Assembly (NCBI GenBank): GCA_937957685.1
Contig: CALGAO010000084.1
Coordinates: 1-64,000, forward strand
DNA length: 64,000 bases
Source: an uncultured Paenibacillaceae bacterium
GTDB taxonomy: Bacteria > Bacillota > Bacilli > Paenibacillales > DA-C8
Reading direction: 5' to 3'
A model generated the notes under the pieces. It was not told the DNA's origin, searched no databases, and worked only from the letters and a program-made list of their open reading frames with translations. Positions 44,785 through 56,462 of this stretch are shown piece after piece. The first letter of the stretch is position 1. Each line of letters begins with the position of its first letter. The position numbers were made by a program, and so were the translations under genes.

Positions 44785-45552
44785 TCATCTGACTCGGTGC
44801 AGTTCCCCAATCAGGTTATCATTGAGAATTCGGATATAAGTGCCTTTCATGCCCAGCGATCTCGTCTCGATCACGCCGGCGCTCTCCAGCTTGCGGAGCG
44901 CATTGACGATGACCGAACGGGTGATGCCGGCGCGATCGGCGATCTTGCTGGCGACGAGCAGGCCTTCCTTGCCTTCCAGCTCGTCGAAGATCAGCTCGGC
45001 CGCTTCCAGTTCACTGAACGACAGCGAACCTACCGCAACCTGGACCGCCGCCTTGTTGCGCGCTTCCACCTCGATCTCTTCCGTTCGCTCGCGCAAGATC
45101 TCCATGCCGATGATCGTCGCGCCATATTCGGCCAGGATCAGATCATCGTCCACGAACGGCTCATGCTGACGCGCCAGGATGAGCGTGCCCAGGCGATTGC
45201 CGCCGCCCACGATCGGGATGATCATCAGGATCGGGTCCTCGAACAGCCGTATGATCTCCTCCTCCAGGCCCCCCGCAAGTTCGGCGACGGAGGTCGTTTC
45301 CTCGATCTTCAGCAGGATCTCATTGACGTCATGCGGGATGCGCCGCTCCAGGAGAAGCACCTGGCGGGCTTCATCGGACTCGAGGAAGCCCGCGGCTGCA
45401 TGGCCCAGCACCTTCCCCTTGCGGCTCAAGACATATACATTGGCATTTATCGTATCACGCAGCACCTCGGCCATCTCCATGAAATTCACATGCTGGCCTT
45501 CTGCCCTTTGCAACAATCGATTCAGTCTGCGTGTCTTCGTCAACAGATTCAT
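44785..45552 (-). CDS. codY: global transcriptional regulator CodY
   Basis: 255 residues. N-terminal GAF domain sensing branched-chain amino acids and GTP (LLTKTRRLNRLLQ..., DPILMIIPIVGGGNRLGTLIL), and C-terminal winged helix with ASKIADRAGITRSVIVNALRKLESAGVIETRS. ATG 45552 is preferred because GGAGG overlaps too closely with the first in-frame ATG at 45558 and the resulting MNLLTKTRRLN aligns with B. subtilis MALLQKTRIIN. Last gene of the xerC-hslV-hslU-codY cluster; in B. subtilis CodY represses fla/che. Confidence 0.97.
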   Translation of the reverse strand: MNLLTKTRRLNRLLQRAEGQHVNFMEMAEVLRDTINANVYVLSRKGKVLGHAAAGFLESDEARQVLLLERRIPHDVNEILLKIEETTSVAELAGGLEEEIIRLFEDPILMIIPIVGGGNRLGTLILARQHEPFVDDDLILAEYGATIIGMEILRERTEEIEVEARNKAAVQVAVGSLSFSELEAAELIFDELEGKEGLLVASKIADRAGITRSVIVNALRKLESAGVIETRSLGMKGTYIRILNDNLIGELHRVR

Positions 45553-45580
45553 TTCCATCCTCCACTGCAGCTTCCGTTCC

Positions 45581-46978
<1,398 letters not shown>

Positions 46979-46999
46979 CGTATGGGTCCCTCCTGTCTG

Positions 47000-47545
47000 T
47001 TACTCGATCTCTTCCACTATAATATTCTGATTCGTGTATACGCAGATTTCCGAGGCGATCTTGAGCGCCTCATAAGCCATATCCTTCGCTTCCAGATGCG
47101 TGCTGTGCTTCTTCAGGGCGCGCGCTGCCGCGAGCGCGAAGCTTCCGCCGGATCCGATCGCCAGCACGTCGTCATCCGGCTCGATGACCTCGCCGTTGCC
47201 CGAGATGAGAAGCAGCGAGCTGGCGTCCATGACGATAAGCATCGCTTCCAGTCTCCTGAGCACCCGGTCGGACCGCCATTCCTTGGCCAGTTCCACGGCA
47301 GCACGCTGCAGATTGCCCTGATGCTCCTCCAGCTTGCCCTCGAATTTCTCGAACAGGGTGACGGCATCCGCGACCGAGCCGGCGAATCCGGCCACGACCT
47401 TGCCGCGGTACAATCGCCGCACCTTGCGAGCCTTATGTTTCATGATCATGTTCTGACCGAAAGTGACCTGTCCGTCGCCGGCGATGGCGCCCTTGCCATT
47501 GTGGCGGATGGCGCATATGGTCGTCGCATGAAAGCTCATATCCAT
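47000..47545 (-). CDS. hslV: ATP-dependent protease subunit HslV (ClpQ/CodW)
   Basis: 181 residues from ATG 47545, or 179 from ATG 47539. Proteasome beta-like peptidase: FHATTICAIRHNGKGAIAGDGQVTFGQ and GFAGSVADAVTLFEKFE. B. subtilis ClpQ starts MSSFHATT and is reported to use its N-terminal Ser as nucleophile. Here the second ATG gives MSFHATT (Ser after Met removal); the first gives MDMSFHATT. AGGAGG is 7 nt from the first ATG and 13 nt from the second, so the ribosome binding site favours the first. Confidence 0.95.
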   Translation of the reverse strand: MDMSFHATTICAIRHNGKGAIAGDGQVTFGQNMIMKHKARKVRRLYRGKVVAGFAGSVADAVTLFEKFEGKLEEHQGNLQRAAVELAKEWRSDRVLRRLEAMLIVMDASSLLLISGNGEVIEPDDDVLAIGSGGSFALAAARALKKHSTHLEAKDMAYEALKIASEICVYTNQNIIVEEIE

Positions 47546-47573
47546 TGGAGTCCCTCCTGTCGGTAGTCAATGT

Positions 47574-48464
47574 TTATGCGCGCGGGTGCGCACGATTGTA
47601 TACGGACTGCAGATGATCCCGCGTCACGTGGGTATAGATCTGCGTCGTCGAAATATTCGCATGGCCCAGGAATTCCTGCACCGTTCTCAGATCCGCGCCA
47701 GCCTCCAGCATATGCGTGGCAAAGGTGTGGCGCAGCACGTGCGGGCTCGTCTTGCGCAGCTCCGCGGTCTGAAGCACATACTTGTCGATGAAGCGGCGTA
47801 TGCTGCGATCGCTCAGTCTTCCGCCCCTGCTGTTCAGGAACAGCGCCCGCTCGCCGGGATGAACGGCGAGAAGCGGCCTTGCTCGCTCCAGGTAATCCCT
47901 GAGCGCCTTCAGCGCGTATTCGCCCAGCGGCACGTATCGCTCCTTGGCGCCTTTGCCGAAGACCAGCGCCACGCCATTGGCATAGTCGATCGAATCCGTG
48001 TTCAGACCGACCAGCTCGCTGACGCGCATGCCGCTCGCATACAGCGTCTCCATCACGGCACGGTCTCTGAGCCCTTCCGGCGTCGAGCAGTCGGGAGCTG
48101 CGAGCAGTGCCTCGATCTCCTCGGGATAGAGGAACTTCGGCAGCTTCTTGTCCAGCTTCGGCGTCTGCACCTGCGCGAACGGGTTCGCGGCGATCGCGCC
48201 TTCGCGCAGCATGTACAAATAAAAAGAGCGCAGCGCCGATAATTTTCTGGCAATGCTGCGCCTCGCATACTCTTGAACATGTAATTCCGCCAGATAAGTG
48301 CGAACGTGCATATAATTAACGTCGGCGTAATCGCGGATCCCCTGCTGTTCCATGAAATCCAGAAATTGCCGGATATCGCGGGAATAGTGGTTGATCGTAT
48401 GCTCGGAAGCATGATGTTCGGCTTGCAGGTATCGCAGGAATTGATCCAGGAAATGTTCCAGCAT
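47574..48464 (-). CDS. xerC: tyrosine recombinase XerC (CodV)
   Basis: 296 residues. N-terminal SAM-like core-binding domain (FLDQFLRYLQAEHHASEHTINHYSRDI) and catalytic domain with Arg (ASGMRVSELVGL), Lys (GKGAKERYVPL), HVLRHTFATHM, GHANISTTQIYTHV with Tyr nucleophile. Resolves chromosome dimers at dif with XerD. Synteny with hslV/hslU/codY matches codV of B. subtilis. Confidence 0.96.
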   Translation of the reverse strand: MLEHFLDQFLRYLQAEHHASEHTINHYSRDIRQFLDFMEQQGIRDYADVNYMHVRTYLAELHVQEYARRSIARKLSALRSFYLYMLREGAIAANPFAQVQTPKLDKKLPKFLYPEEIEALLAAPDCSTPEGLRDRAVMETLYASGMRVSELVGLNTDSIDYANGVALVFGKGAKERYVPLGEYALKALRDYLERARPLLAVHPGERALFLNSRGGRLSDRSIRRFIDKYVLQTAELRKTSPHVLRHTFATHMLEAGADLRTVQEFLGHANISTTQIYTHVTRDHLQSVYNRAHPRA

Positions 48465-48570
48465 CTCTCTGCCACCTTCAGGCTGATCGCCATGTGCTAG
48501 TGTCGAGCCCTGTCATACGAGCTCTGACCAAAATCAATCGTATCACAGCAAACTTATCCATTACAAGGCA

Positions 48571-49887
48571 TCATTCATGCAATTTTGCCTTGAACGCCCG
48601 CACGGCCTCAAGCGCCCGCTCCGCCAGCATCTCGTACCTGCGCTGCTTGTCGCGTATGCGCACCTCAAGCGGCGGGAACAGGCCGAAGTTCGCATTCATC
48701 GGCTGGAAGTTGTCCGGCGAAGCGGTGGTGATGTAATGCGCCATGCTGCCAAGCGCCGATTCGCGCGGAGGAACCAGCGGCTGAAGGCCCCGGGCGAGAC
48801 GGGCGGCATTGATCCCGGCGACAAGTCCGGCCGCTGCTGATTCCACGTAGCCTTCCACGCCGGTCATCTGCCCCGCGAAGAACAGGCTCGGGCGGGCCTT
48901 GAGCTGATAGGTCGGTTCGAGCAGCAGCGGAGAGTTGATGAACGTATTGCGATGCATGACGCCATAGCGGACGATCTCCGCCCGCTCGAGTCCGGGGATG
49001 AGCGAGAATACCCGCTTCTGCTCGCCCCATTTGAGATGAGTCTGGAACCCGACCATGTTATACAGCGTGCCCGCCGCATTGTCCTGGCGGAGCTGGACAA
49101 CCGCATGCGGGATCTTGCCGGTTCGCGGATCCTTCAGCCCCACAGGCTTCATCGGACCGAACAGCAGCGTCTGCTTGCCGCGCTTCGCCATGACCTCGAT
49201 CGGCATGCAGCCCTCAAAATAGATTTCCTTCTCGAAATCCTTGAGCTGGGCGGTCTCGGCCGTCACCAGCGCCTCATAGAAGCGTTCGAACTGCTCTTCG
49301 TCCATCGGACAGTTGAGATAGGCGGCGTCGCCCTTGTCGTACCTGGAAGCCAGGAACACCTTGTCCATGTCGATCGAGTCTTTCTCGATGATCGGCGCGG
49401 CCGCGTCGTAGAAATACAGATACTGCTTTCCGGTCAGTTCGCGCAGCTTATCCGACAGGGCGGGCGAGGTGAGCGGACCGGTTGCCACGACCGTGATGCC
49501 TTCCGGCAGGTCGGTCACCTCTTCATTGCGCACCTCGATGAGCGGATGATTCCTGAGCGCGGAGGTGACCGCACCGGAGAAACCTTCCCGGTCAACGGCA
49601 AGGGCCCCGCCTGCGGGAACGGCATGGCGATCGGCACTGCCGATGATGAGCGAATCCAGGATGCGCATCTCTTCCTTGATGACGCCAACGGCATTGGTCA
49701 GCGAGTTGGAGCGGAGCGAGTTGGTGCATACCAGCTCTGCGAACTTATCCGTATGATGGGCCGGCGTCATCTTCACCGGCCTCATCTCATAGAGCACGAC
49801 CGGCACACCGCGCTGCGCGATCTGCCATGCTGCCTCGGAGCCGGCCAGCCCCGCTCCGATCACCGTCACTTTATCCGAACTGTTCAC
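48571..49887 (-). CDS. trmFO: methylenetetrahydrofolate-tRNA-(uracil-54) methyltransferase TrmFO
   Basis: 438 residues. FAD/folate-dependent enzyme that forms ribothymidine at tRNA position 54. N-terminal FAD site VTVIGAGLAGSEAAWQIAQRG, conserved FAELVCTNSLRSNSL and C-terminal GQMTGVEGYVESAAAGLVAGINAARLA. Usual gid/trmFO position between topA and xerC. Confidence 0.97.
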   Translation of the reverse strand: MNSSDKVTVIGAGLAGSEAAWQIAQRGVPVVLYEMRPVKMTPAHHTDKFAELVCTNSLRSNSLTNAVGVIKEEMRILDSLIIGSADRHAVPAGGALAVDREGFSGAVTSALRNHPLIEVRNEEVTDLPEGITVVATGPLTSPALSDKLRELTGKQYLYFYDAAAPIIEKDSIDMDKVFLASRYDKGDAAYLNCPMDEEQFERFYEALVTAETAQLKDFEKEIYFEGCMPIEVMAKRGKQTLLFGPMKPVGLKDPRTGKIPHAVVQLRQDNAAGTLYNMVGFQTHLKWGEQKRVFSLIPGLERAEIVRYGVMHRNTFINSPLLLEPTYQLKARPSLFFAGQMTGVEGYVESAAAGLVAGINAARLARGLQPLVPPRESALGSMAHYITTASPDNFQPMNANFGLFPPLEVRIRDKQRRYEMLAERALEAVRAFKAKLHE

Positions 49888-49913
49888 GTTACACTTGATC
49901 TCCCTTCATCGAT

Positions 49914-52028
49914 TCAGGTTGGCATGTCCTGAAGCGCATCCGCCTCTTCCTCGCTGGTGCACTTCTCCTTGTGGCCGCACTTCGGGCAAACGATCGACGC
50001 CTGGCCGCGCGCCCGCTTCTCCACCATGTAGGAACCGCATTCCGGGCAGGCCTTCGCGACCGGTTTGTCCCAGGAGACGAATTCACACTCCGGATAGCGG
50101 GTGCATCCATAGAAGACCCGGCCTTTCTTGCTGCGGCGTTCGATGATCTTGCCCTTGCCGCAGCCCGGGCAGTCCACTCCGATATCCTTGACGATCGGCT
50201 TCGTGTTGCGGCATTCCGGGAAACCCGAGCAAGCGAGGAACTTGCCGAAGCGTCCCATCTTGTAGACGAGCGGACGGCCGCATTTGTCGCACAGCTCGCC
50301 GGAGACTTCATCCTGGACCTCGACATGCACCATCTCTTCCTCGGCTACCTTGAGCCGCTTCTCGAAGGTCTGATAGAAATCATCCAGCACCTTGACCCAA
50401 TCGAGCACCCCTTCCTCGATCCGGTCCAGTTCGTCCTCCATCTCGGCGGTGAACTCGATGTTCAGGATCTCCGGGAAGAATTCCTCCATCAGCTGGGTGA
50501 CGACCTCCCCGAGCTCGGTCGGGACGAACTTCTTGTCCTCCAGAGTGACATAGCCGCGCTTCTGGATCGTCTCGAGCGTTGGCGCATAGGTGCTCGGACG
50601 GCCGATGCCCAGCTCCTCGAGCGTGCGGACGAGCCTCGCCTCGGTATAGCGAGGCGGCGGCTGGGTGAAGTGCTGCTTCGGTTCGATGCGGCGTCTCTCC
50701 AGCACGTCATCCTTGCTGAGCGGCGGCAGGAATTTCTCCTCCTCCGTGTTGCCGTCATCGGTCCCCTCCACATAGACCTTCATGAAGCCCGGAAATTTCA
50801 CCTTGGAGCCCACCGCGCGGAAGATGACATCTCCGGCAGCGATGTCCACGGTCATCGTATCGAGCACGGCCGAGCTCATCTGGCTCGCGATGAAACGGTC
50901 CCAGACGAGTTTGTACAGGCGGTACTGGTCGCGGCTCAGGTACGGCTTGACCTCCTCCGGCGTCCGATGAACCGATGTCGGGCGGATCGCCTCGTGCGCA
51001 TCCTGGGCGTTGGCATTTTTCTTCGCGTAGACGCGCGGCTGACTCGGCACGTACTGCTGGCCGAACTTGCCGGCGATCCATTCCCTGGCCTCCTCCTGTG
51101 CGACCGGTGAGACGCGGGTGGAGTCGGTACGCATGTAGGTGATGAGGCCGACGGTCCCTTCCTTGCCGATATCGACGCCCTCATACAGCTGCTGGGCGAC
51201 CTGCATCGTCTTGGCGGCCCTGAAGTTCAGCTTGCGCGCCGCTTCCTGCTGCAGCGAGCTGGTGATGAACGGAGCCGCCGGATTGCGCAGCCTTTCCTTC
51301 TCCTTCACATCGATGACGCGCAAGATGGCGCCTTCCATGGCGCGCAGGATCTCCTGCACCTCACTTTCGCTCTTCAGCTCCAGCTTCTCACCGCCGCGGC
51401 CGTAGAACTTCGCTTCGAACTCATGGCCATCGTGCGCCACATGGAGCGTGATGGTCCAATATTCTTCGGGGACGAACGAACGAATCTCGTTCTCCCGATC
51501 GATGATCAGCTTGACCGCTACCGATTGCACACGGCCGGCGGACAAGCCCTTCTTCACTTTCTTCCACAGGAGCGGGCTGATCTGGTAGCCAACAAGGCGG
51601 TCCAGGATGCGGCGAGCTTGCTGCGCATTCACCAGATCCATGTTGATCGGACGCGGATGCTTGAAGGCGTCCTTGACGGCCTGCTTGGTGATTTCATTGA
51701 ACACAACGCGGCATTTCGCCGTCTCATCGAGCTCCAGATAATGCGCCAGATGCCAGGCGATCGCTTCCCCTTCGCGGTCAGGGTCGGCAGCCAGATAGAT
51801 ATGTTTCACCTTCTTGCTGGCATCCTTCAGCTCCTTCAGGACATTGCCCTTGCCGCGAATGGTTATATATTTCGGCTTGAAGCCCTTTTTGATCTCAACG
51901 CCGGTTTGGCTCTTCGGCAGGTCCCGAATATGACCCATCGAAGCTTTCACGATGTATTTGCTTCCAAGATATTTGCTGATCGTTTTCGCTTTTGCCGGTG
52001 ATTCTACGATTACGAGCGAATCCGCCAA
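49914..52028 (-). CDS. topA: DNA topoisomerase I
   Basis: 704 residues, type IA topoisomerase relaxing negative supercoils. TOPRIM start SLVIVESPAKAKTISKYLG and DPDREGEAIAWHL, catalytic Tyr in GLITYMRTDSTRVS, and three C-terminal four-Cys zinc motifs (CDKCGRPLVY...CSGFPEC; CPGCGKGK...CTRYPEC; CPECGSYM...CPKC). TTG 52028 start with GGAGG 8 nt upstream. Confidence 0.97.
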   Translation of the reverse strand: MADSLVIVESPAKAKTISKYLGSKYIVKASMGHIRDLPKSQTGVEIKKGFKPKYITIRGKGNVLKELKDASKKVKHIYLAADPDREGEAIAWHLAHYLELDETAKCRVVFNEITKQAVKDAFKHPRPINMDLVNAQQARRILDRLVGYQISPLLWKKVKKGLSAGRVQSVAVKLIIDRENEIRSFVPEEYWTITLHVAHDGHEFEAKFYGRGGEKLELKSESEVQEILRAMEGAILRVIDVKEKERLRNPAAPFITSSLQQEAARKLNFRAAKTMQVAQQLYEGVDIGKEGTVGLITYMRTDSTRVSPVAQEEAREWIAGKFGQQYVPSQPRVYAKKNANAQDAHEAIRPTSVHRTPEEVKPYLSRDQYRLYKLVWDRFIASQMSSAVLDTMTVDIAAGDVIFRAVGSKVKFPGFMKVYVEGTDDGNTEEEKFLPPLSKDDVLERRRIEPKQHFTQPPPRYTEARLVRTLEELGIGRPSTYAPTLETIQKRGYVTLEDKKFVPTELGEVVTQLMEEFFPEILNIEFTAEMEDELDRIEEGVLDWVKVLDDFYQTFEKRLKVAEEEMVHVEVQDEVSGELCDKCGRPLVYKMGRFGKFLACSGFPECRNTKPIVKDIGVDCPGCGKGKIIERRSKKGRVFYGCTRYPECEFVSWDKPVAKACPECGSYMVEKRARGQASIVCPKCGHKEKCTSEEEADALQDMPT

Positions 52029-52050
52029 ATGCGATTCCTCCCCTCCGAGG

Positions 52051-53145
52051 TCATTGTATGCATACGTAAGTTGCTCCTGGACATTTTTGAATCTGTTTTT
52101 TTATTGTTAAAGATAACAGAACCGTGTGCAAATGTCCAAACGGTAAATGGGTTCTGGCGAGCAGCTCGTCGATCGTCGCCTCGCTCCCGGCGAGACAGGA
52201 AAGCACGAGACGCTCGTCGTCCGTAAGTTCAGGAGCAGATTCTTTCTTATAATTGGTATGGTCCAATCGTTGAAATATATACTCGTATTCCGCCGCGATA
52301 TCGGCCCCGCTCGTGGCAAGTTTCGCATCCAGTCTCCTGATCAGATGAAGGGTGCCCCGACTCTGTTCGGCGAAGATCGAGCCCGGTACAGCGAACACCT
52401 CACGATTCTGTTCGTTCGCGTATCTCGCCGTAATCATCGCGCCGCTGTTCATATCCGCCTCTATAACCAGCGTGCCCAGCGCAAGGCCGGAGATGATGCG
52501 GTTGCGAATGTAGAACATGCCGCTCCGGACGCTGGTTCCCAGCGGCCATTCCGACACGACCGCCCCCTCTGACGCCAGCTGCTCCATCAGCGCCCCGTTC
52601 TCCTTCGGATAGACCACATCCAGCCCGGTGCCGATCACGGCGACGGATGGCGCGCGCTCCGCCAGGCTCGCGCGATGCGCCTCCGTGTCGATGCCCCGCG
52701 CCATGCCGCTGACGATGCCGAAGCCCAGGGCGCATAGCTCGCTGACGATGCGGCGCGTCGCCCGCTTGCCGTACACCGTGGCGCGGCGCGTGCCGACGAC
52801 TGCGATCGAAGGATGGTGAAGCAGGCTGATGTTCCCCTTGACGTAGAGCACATAGGGCGCATAGGGGATCTCCTTGAGCAGAGGTGGATATGCCTCGTCT
52901 CCGAATACGATAACATGAATGCCGGCCTTTGCATACCTCTCGTATCTCTCCGCGACGAACTCCTCGCTCAAGTTTCTGCTGATCCGCTCCGCACGGCTCC
53001 GCGAGATGCCCAGCTTCATCAGGTCGCCTGTTTCGAGCGCCGTGATGTCGCCCAGCTCGTGTTCATGCTTCAGCAGCGTCGTGACCGTCTCATAACCCAA
53101 CCCGGAGATTTCCTTCAAACCGAACAACCAATCTTTTCGCTTCAA
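52051..53145 (-). CDS. dprA: DNA processing protein DprA
   Basis: 364 residues. Loads RecA onto incoming single-stranded DNA in transformation. SAM-like N-terminal region, Rossmann core with VVGTRRATVYGKRATRRIVSEL, SGMARGIDTEAHR and GTGLDVVYPKEN, and a C-terminal winged-helix part (ETSATIDEL-like LAGSEATIDELLARTHLPFGHLHTVLLSL). TTG start after GGAGAGAGG. Confidence 0.95.
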   Translation of the reverse strand: MKRKDWLFGLKEISGLGYETVTTLLKHEHELGDITALETGDLMKLGISRSRAERISRNLSEEFVAERYERYAKAGIHVIVFGDEAYPPLLKEIPYAPYVLYVKGNISLLHHPSIAVVGTRRATVYGKRATRRIVSELCALGFGIVSGMARGIDTEAHRASLAERAPSVAVIGTGLDVVYPKENGALMEQLASEGAVVSEWPLGTSVRSGMFYIRNRIISGLALGTLVIEADMNSGAMITARYANEQNREVFAVPGSIFAEQSRGTLHLIRRLDAKLATSGADIAAEYEYIFQRLDHTNYKKESAPELTDDERLVLSCLAGSEATIDELLARTHLPFGHLHTVLLSLTIKKQIQKCPGATYVCIQ

Positions 53146-53242
53146 TTTTCCTCTCTCCTTCTTTTATAATCGAAATTTTGCGGAAGGTTCTTCGTACAGG
53201 CAAAGAAACAAGCTTGCGGGACGGGAGACCGGAGCGCCAAAA

Positions 53243-53288
53243 CAAAAAAGCAACCCTCCAGATCGAGTCATCGAAATGAAAGGTTGCT
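53243..53288 (-). terminator. strong rho-independent terminator downstream of sucD
   Basis: A 12-bp minus-strand stem AGCAACCUUUCA/UGGAGGGUUGCU (two G-U pairs) with an inner UCGA/UCGA helix, followed by six U residues. It ends sucCD transcripts and also the short transcript starting at the promoter 53341-53369. Confidence 0.85.
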
Positions 53289-53334
53289 TACCTGTTCAGA
53301 ACATGTATTCGATTGTTAATGGCATTGACTGACT
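53243..53334 (-). ncRNA. candidate small RNA or attenuated dprA leader
   Basis: Bounded by the promoter at 53341-53369 and the terminator at 53243-53288, about 90 nt, no ORF with a ribosome binding site. The 5' half contains a small TGTT/AACA hairpin. Either a free small RNA or a leader controlling read-through to dprA-topA. I recognise no known RNA family. Confidence 0.45.
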
Positions 53335-53369
53335 AACCATAATATAACAGATCATGCGAATGCTGTAAA
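53334..53369 (-). promoter_or_regulatory. good sigma-A type promoter in the sucD-dprA gap
   Basis: Minus-strand -35 TTTACA (53364-53369), 17-nt spacer, -10 TATATT (53341-53346); each hexamer is one base from consensus. The predicted start near 53334 lies about 45 nt upstream of the terminator stem at 53288, so the transcript would be about 90 nt unless it reads through into dprA. Confidence 0.65.
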
Positions 53370-53413
53370 CCGGTTGTGTGAGCCCTCGGATCAAATAAAG
53401 GGCGGGACTGCCA

Positions 53414-54346
53414 TCATTTCACCGTGATGCACTTGTCCAGGATTCCATGCTCCTTCAACACCTCAACCAGCGTGGCTCCCATCTCGGACGGCGTCGGAGC
53501 AACACGGATGCCGCAGGATTCCATGACCTTGATCTTCTCGGCTGCTGTGCCCTTGCCGCCGGAGATGATCGCGCCGGCATGGCCCATGCGCTTCCCTGGA
53601 GGCGCGGTCTGACCGCCGATGAAGCCCACGACCGGCTTCTTCATGTTGGCCTTGATCCATTCGGCCGCTTCTTCCTCCGCCGTGCCGCCGATCTCGCCGA
53701 TCATGATGACCGCATACGTGTCCGGATCTTCGTTAAAGAGCTTGAGCACATCGATGAACTCCATGCCCTTGACCGGGTCGCCGCCGATGCCGACCGCCGT
53801 CGATTGGCCGATGCCGCGGGCGGTCAGCTGGTGAACCGCCTCGTAGGTCAACGTGCCGGAACGGGATACGACGCCGACATGGCCCGGCGTATGAATATAT
53901 CCCGGCATGATGCCGATCTTCGATTGGCCAGGCGTCGTGATGCCCGGGCAGTTCGGACCGATCAGACGGGTCTTCTTGCCTTCCATGAAGCGTTTAACCT
54001 TCACCATGTCGAGCACCGGGATGCCTTCCGTGATGCAGACGACCAGGTCCAGCTCCGCGTCGACCGCTTCCATGATCGAGTCAGCGGCGAACGCCGGAGG
54101 CACATAGATGACGGATGCCGTGGCGCCGGTGGCTTCCTTGGCTTCCTTCACGGTGTTGTACACAGGCACCGAGACGGTCGTTCCGTTGTCCAGCTGGAAG
54201 TCCACCACCTGACCGCCCTTGCCCGGAGCGGTGCCGGCCACCATCTTCGCGCCGTATTCCAGACAGCTCTTCGTATGGAACATGCCTGTCTTGCCAGTCA
54301 TGTTCTGCGTGATGATCTTCGTATTGCGATCCAGTAAAATGCTCAT
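53414..54346 (-). CDS. sucD: succinyl-CoA ligase subunit alpha
   Basis: 310 residues. CoA-binding N-terminal domain (RNTKIITQNMTGKTGMFHT; GTAPGKGG), catalytic phospho-His in MGHAGAIISGGKGTA, and LIGPNCPGITTPGQSKIGIMPG. TCA-cycle enzyme. Lies 18 nt after sucC. Confidence 0.97.
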   Translation of the reverse strand: MSILLDRNTKIITQNMTGKTGMFHTKSCLEYGAKMVAGTAPGKGGQVVDFQLDNGTTVSVPVYNTVKEAKEATGATASVIYVPPAFAADSIMEAVDAELDLVVCITEGIPVLDMVKVKRFMEGKKTRLIGPNCPGITTPGQSKIGIMPGYIHTPGHVGVVSRSGTLTYEAVHQLTARGIGQSTAVGIGGDPVKGMEFIDVLKLFNEDPDTYAVIMIGEIGGTAEEEAAEWIKANMKKPVVGFIGGQTAPPGKRMGHAGAIISGGKGTAAEKIKVMESCGIRVAPTPSEMGATLVEVLKEHGILDKCITVK

Positions 54347-54364
54347 TATCGGTCACATCCTTAA

Positions 54365-55525
<1,161 letters not shown>

Positions 55526-55845
55526 CCTCCATACTCCTCCTGTTCGGTTAAGAAGAATTCATGAGAGCGCTTGACAGATTGTCAGGCGCTGCCTAACCAT
55601 TATGTATACGGCCGGTGTAACTTTTCCCATATGCACCATCCATTTATAGTGCAACAAGCACAGACCTCATATATTGTATCACGAAAAAGCGAAGGTTTGT
55701 TTACATTTTTGTGACACCATTATTGTTTTTTTGGCATGATATTGATCGCAAAAGTAGAATAATCCGCGATCCGCCCGAATAATCTCATTGCACAGGAAAT
55801 AACAGGAAGCCCCCCGTCGCTTGAACGGTATCCGTCACGCAGATG
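55526..55845 (-). promoter_or_regulatory. sucC upstream region
   Basis: Non-coding. It contains an extended -10 match on the minus strand (TGATACAAT, 55673-55681) without a good -35, and a hairpin AGCGC/GCGCT plus TGACA/TGTCA (55566-55590, one internal mismatch) about 20 nt upstream of the sucC ribosome binding site. The 55591-55845 part is AT-rich with T/A runs; I see no ORF or known riboswitch. Confidence 0.35.
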
Positions 55846-55884
55846 AAAAAACGTATTCTCCTCAGCGTTTTGGGAGAATACGTT
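55846..55884 (-). terminator. strong terminator after the zinc-ribbon gene
   Basis: Perfect 12-bp stem AACGTATTCTCC/GGAGAATACGTT (55850-55884) followed on the minus strand by further T residues. It is 68 nt past the stop of the 91-residue gene and separates it from sucCD. Confidence 0.85.
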
Positions 55885-55951
55885 ATGCACGGATGAGCAG
55901 CCAATTGCCTGGAGATGGCGGAGCGGATTGAACCGACCGACGGCGCATCGG

Positions 55952-56227
55952 CTATCTTGCAGGTTGCATGGACGGCTGCGACATGGCCGTTCTCGGTTCC
56001 CGTTCAGCCTGCTTGATAAAGCGCATCTCATTGCCGATAAAGTGGCATACCTGGCATTGGACGGTTGCCTCTGGCTCCTGGATCGTCTGCGGCTCCTCGA
56101 CGCTGAGGATCTCGCCGGTGACGGCATCCTTCATGAAACGCTGTGACGTGCTGGAGATGACGCTGAACTTCACCCGGTTGGACCTGCAATTCGGACAAAA
56201 ATACGGTTTGTTCTGCACCATGATCAT
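55952..56227 (-). CDS. small zinc-ribbon protein of unknown function
   Basis: 91 residues from ATG 56227, which has GAGGTGA 8 nt upstream. Two CxxC pairs (FCPNC near residue 11 and CQVC near residue 58) suggest a zinc ribbon split by a polar insert (VTGEILSVEEPQ...). The C-terminal tail is polar. Transcribed divergently from comM and closed by a strong terminator, so a monocistronic unit. No recognised family. Confidence 0.7.
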   Translation of the reverse strand: MIMVQNKPYFCPNCRSNRVKFSVISSTSQRFMKDAVTGEILSVEEPQTIQEPEATVQCQVCHFIGNEMRFIKQAEREPRTAMSQPSMQPAR

Positions 56228-56462
56228 TGCTTTGATCACCTCACCCCTAGTTTGCCCTTTCCGTGGAAAATCATCCCTGAATTTCTGTTCATCGGAAGGA
56301 TTTTTCATCGAGCCGTCGTATCTATTATGAATGAAACCGCATATTCACTGGTAGAATGAAGGAAGCACCTTATTCTGCTGATTGTTGGAAGTTCGCGCAG
56401 CTTTGTGCTGTTGCTGCGTTTGGGATGATCGATCAACAACAGTATGAAAGGGTGTTTTTCGT

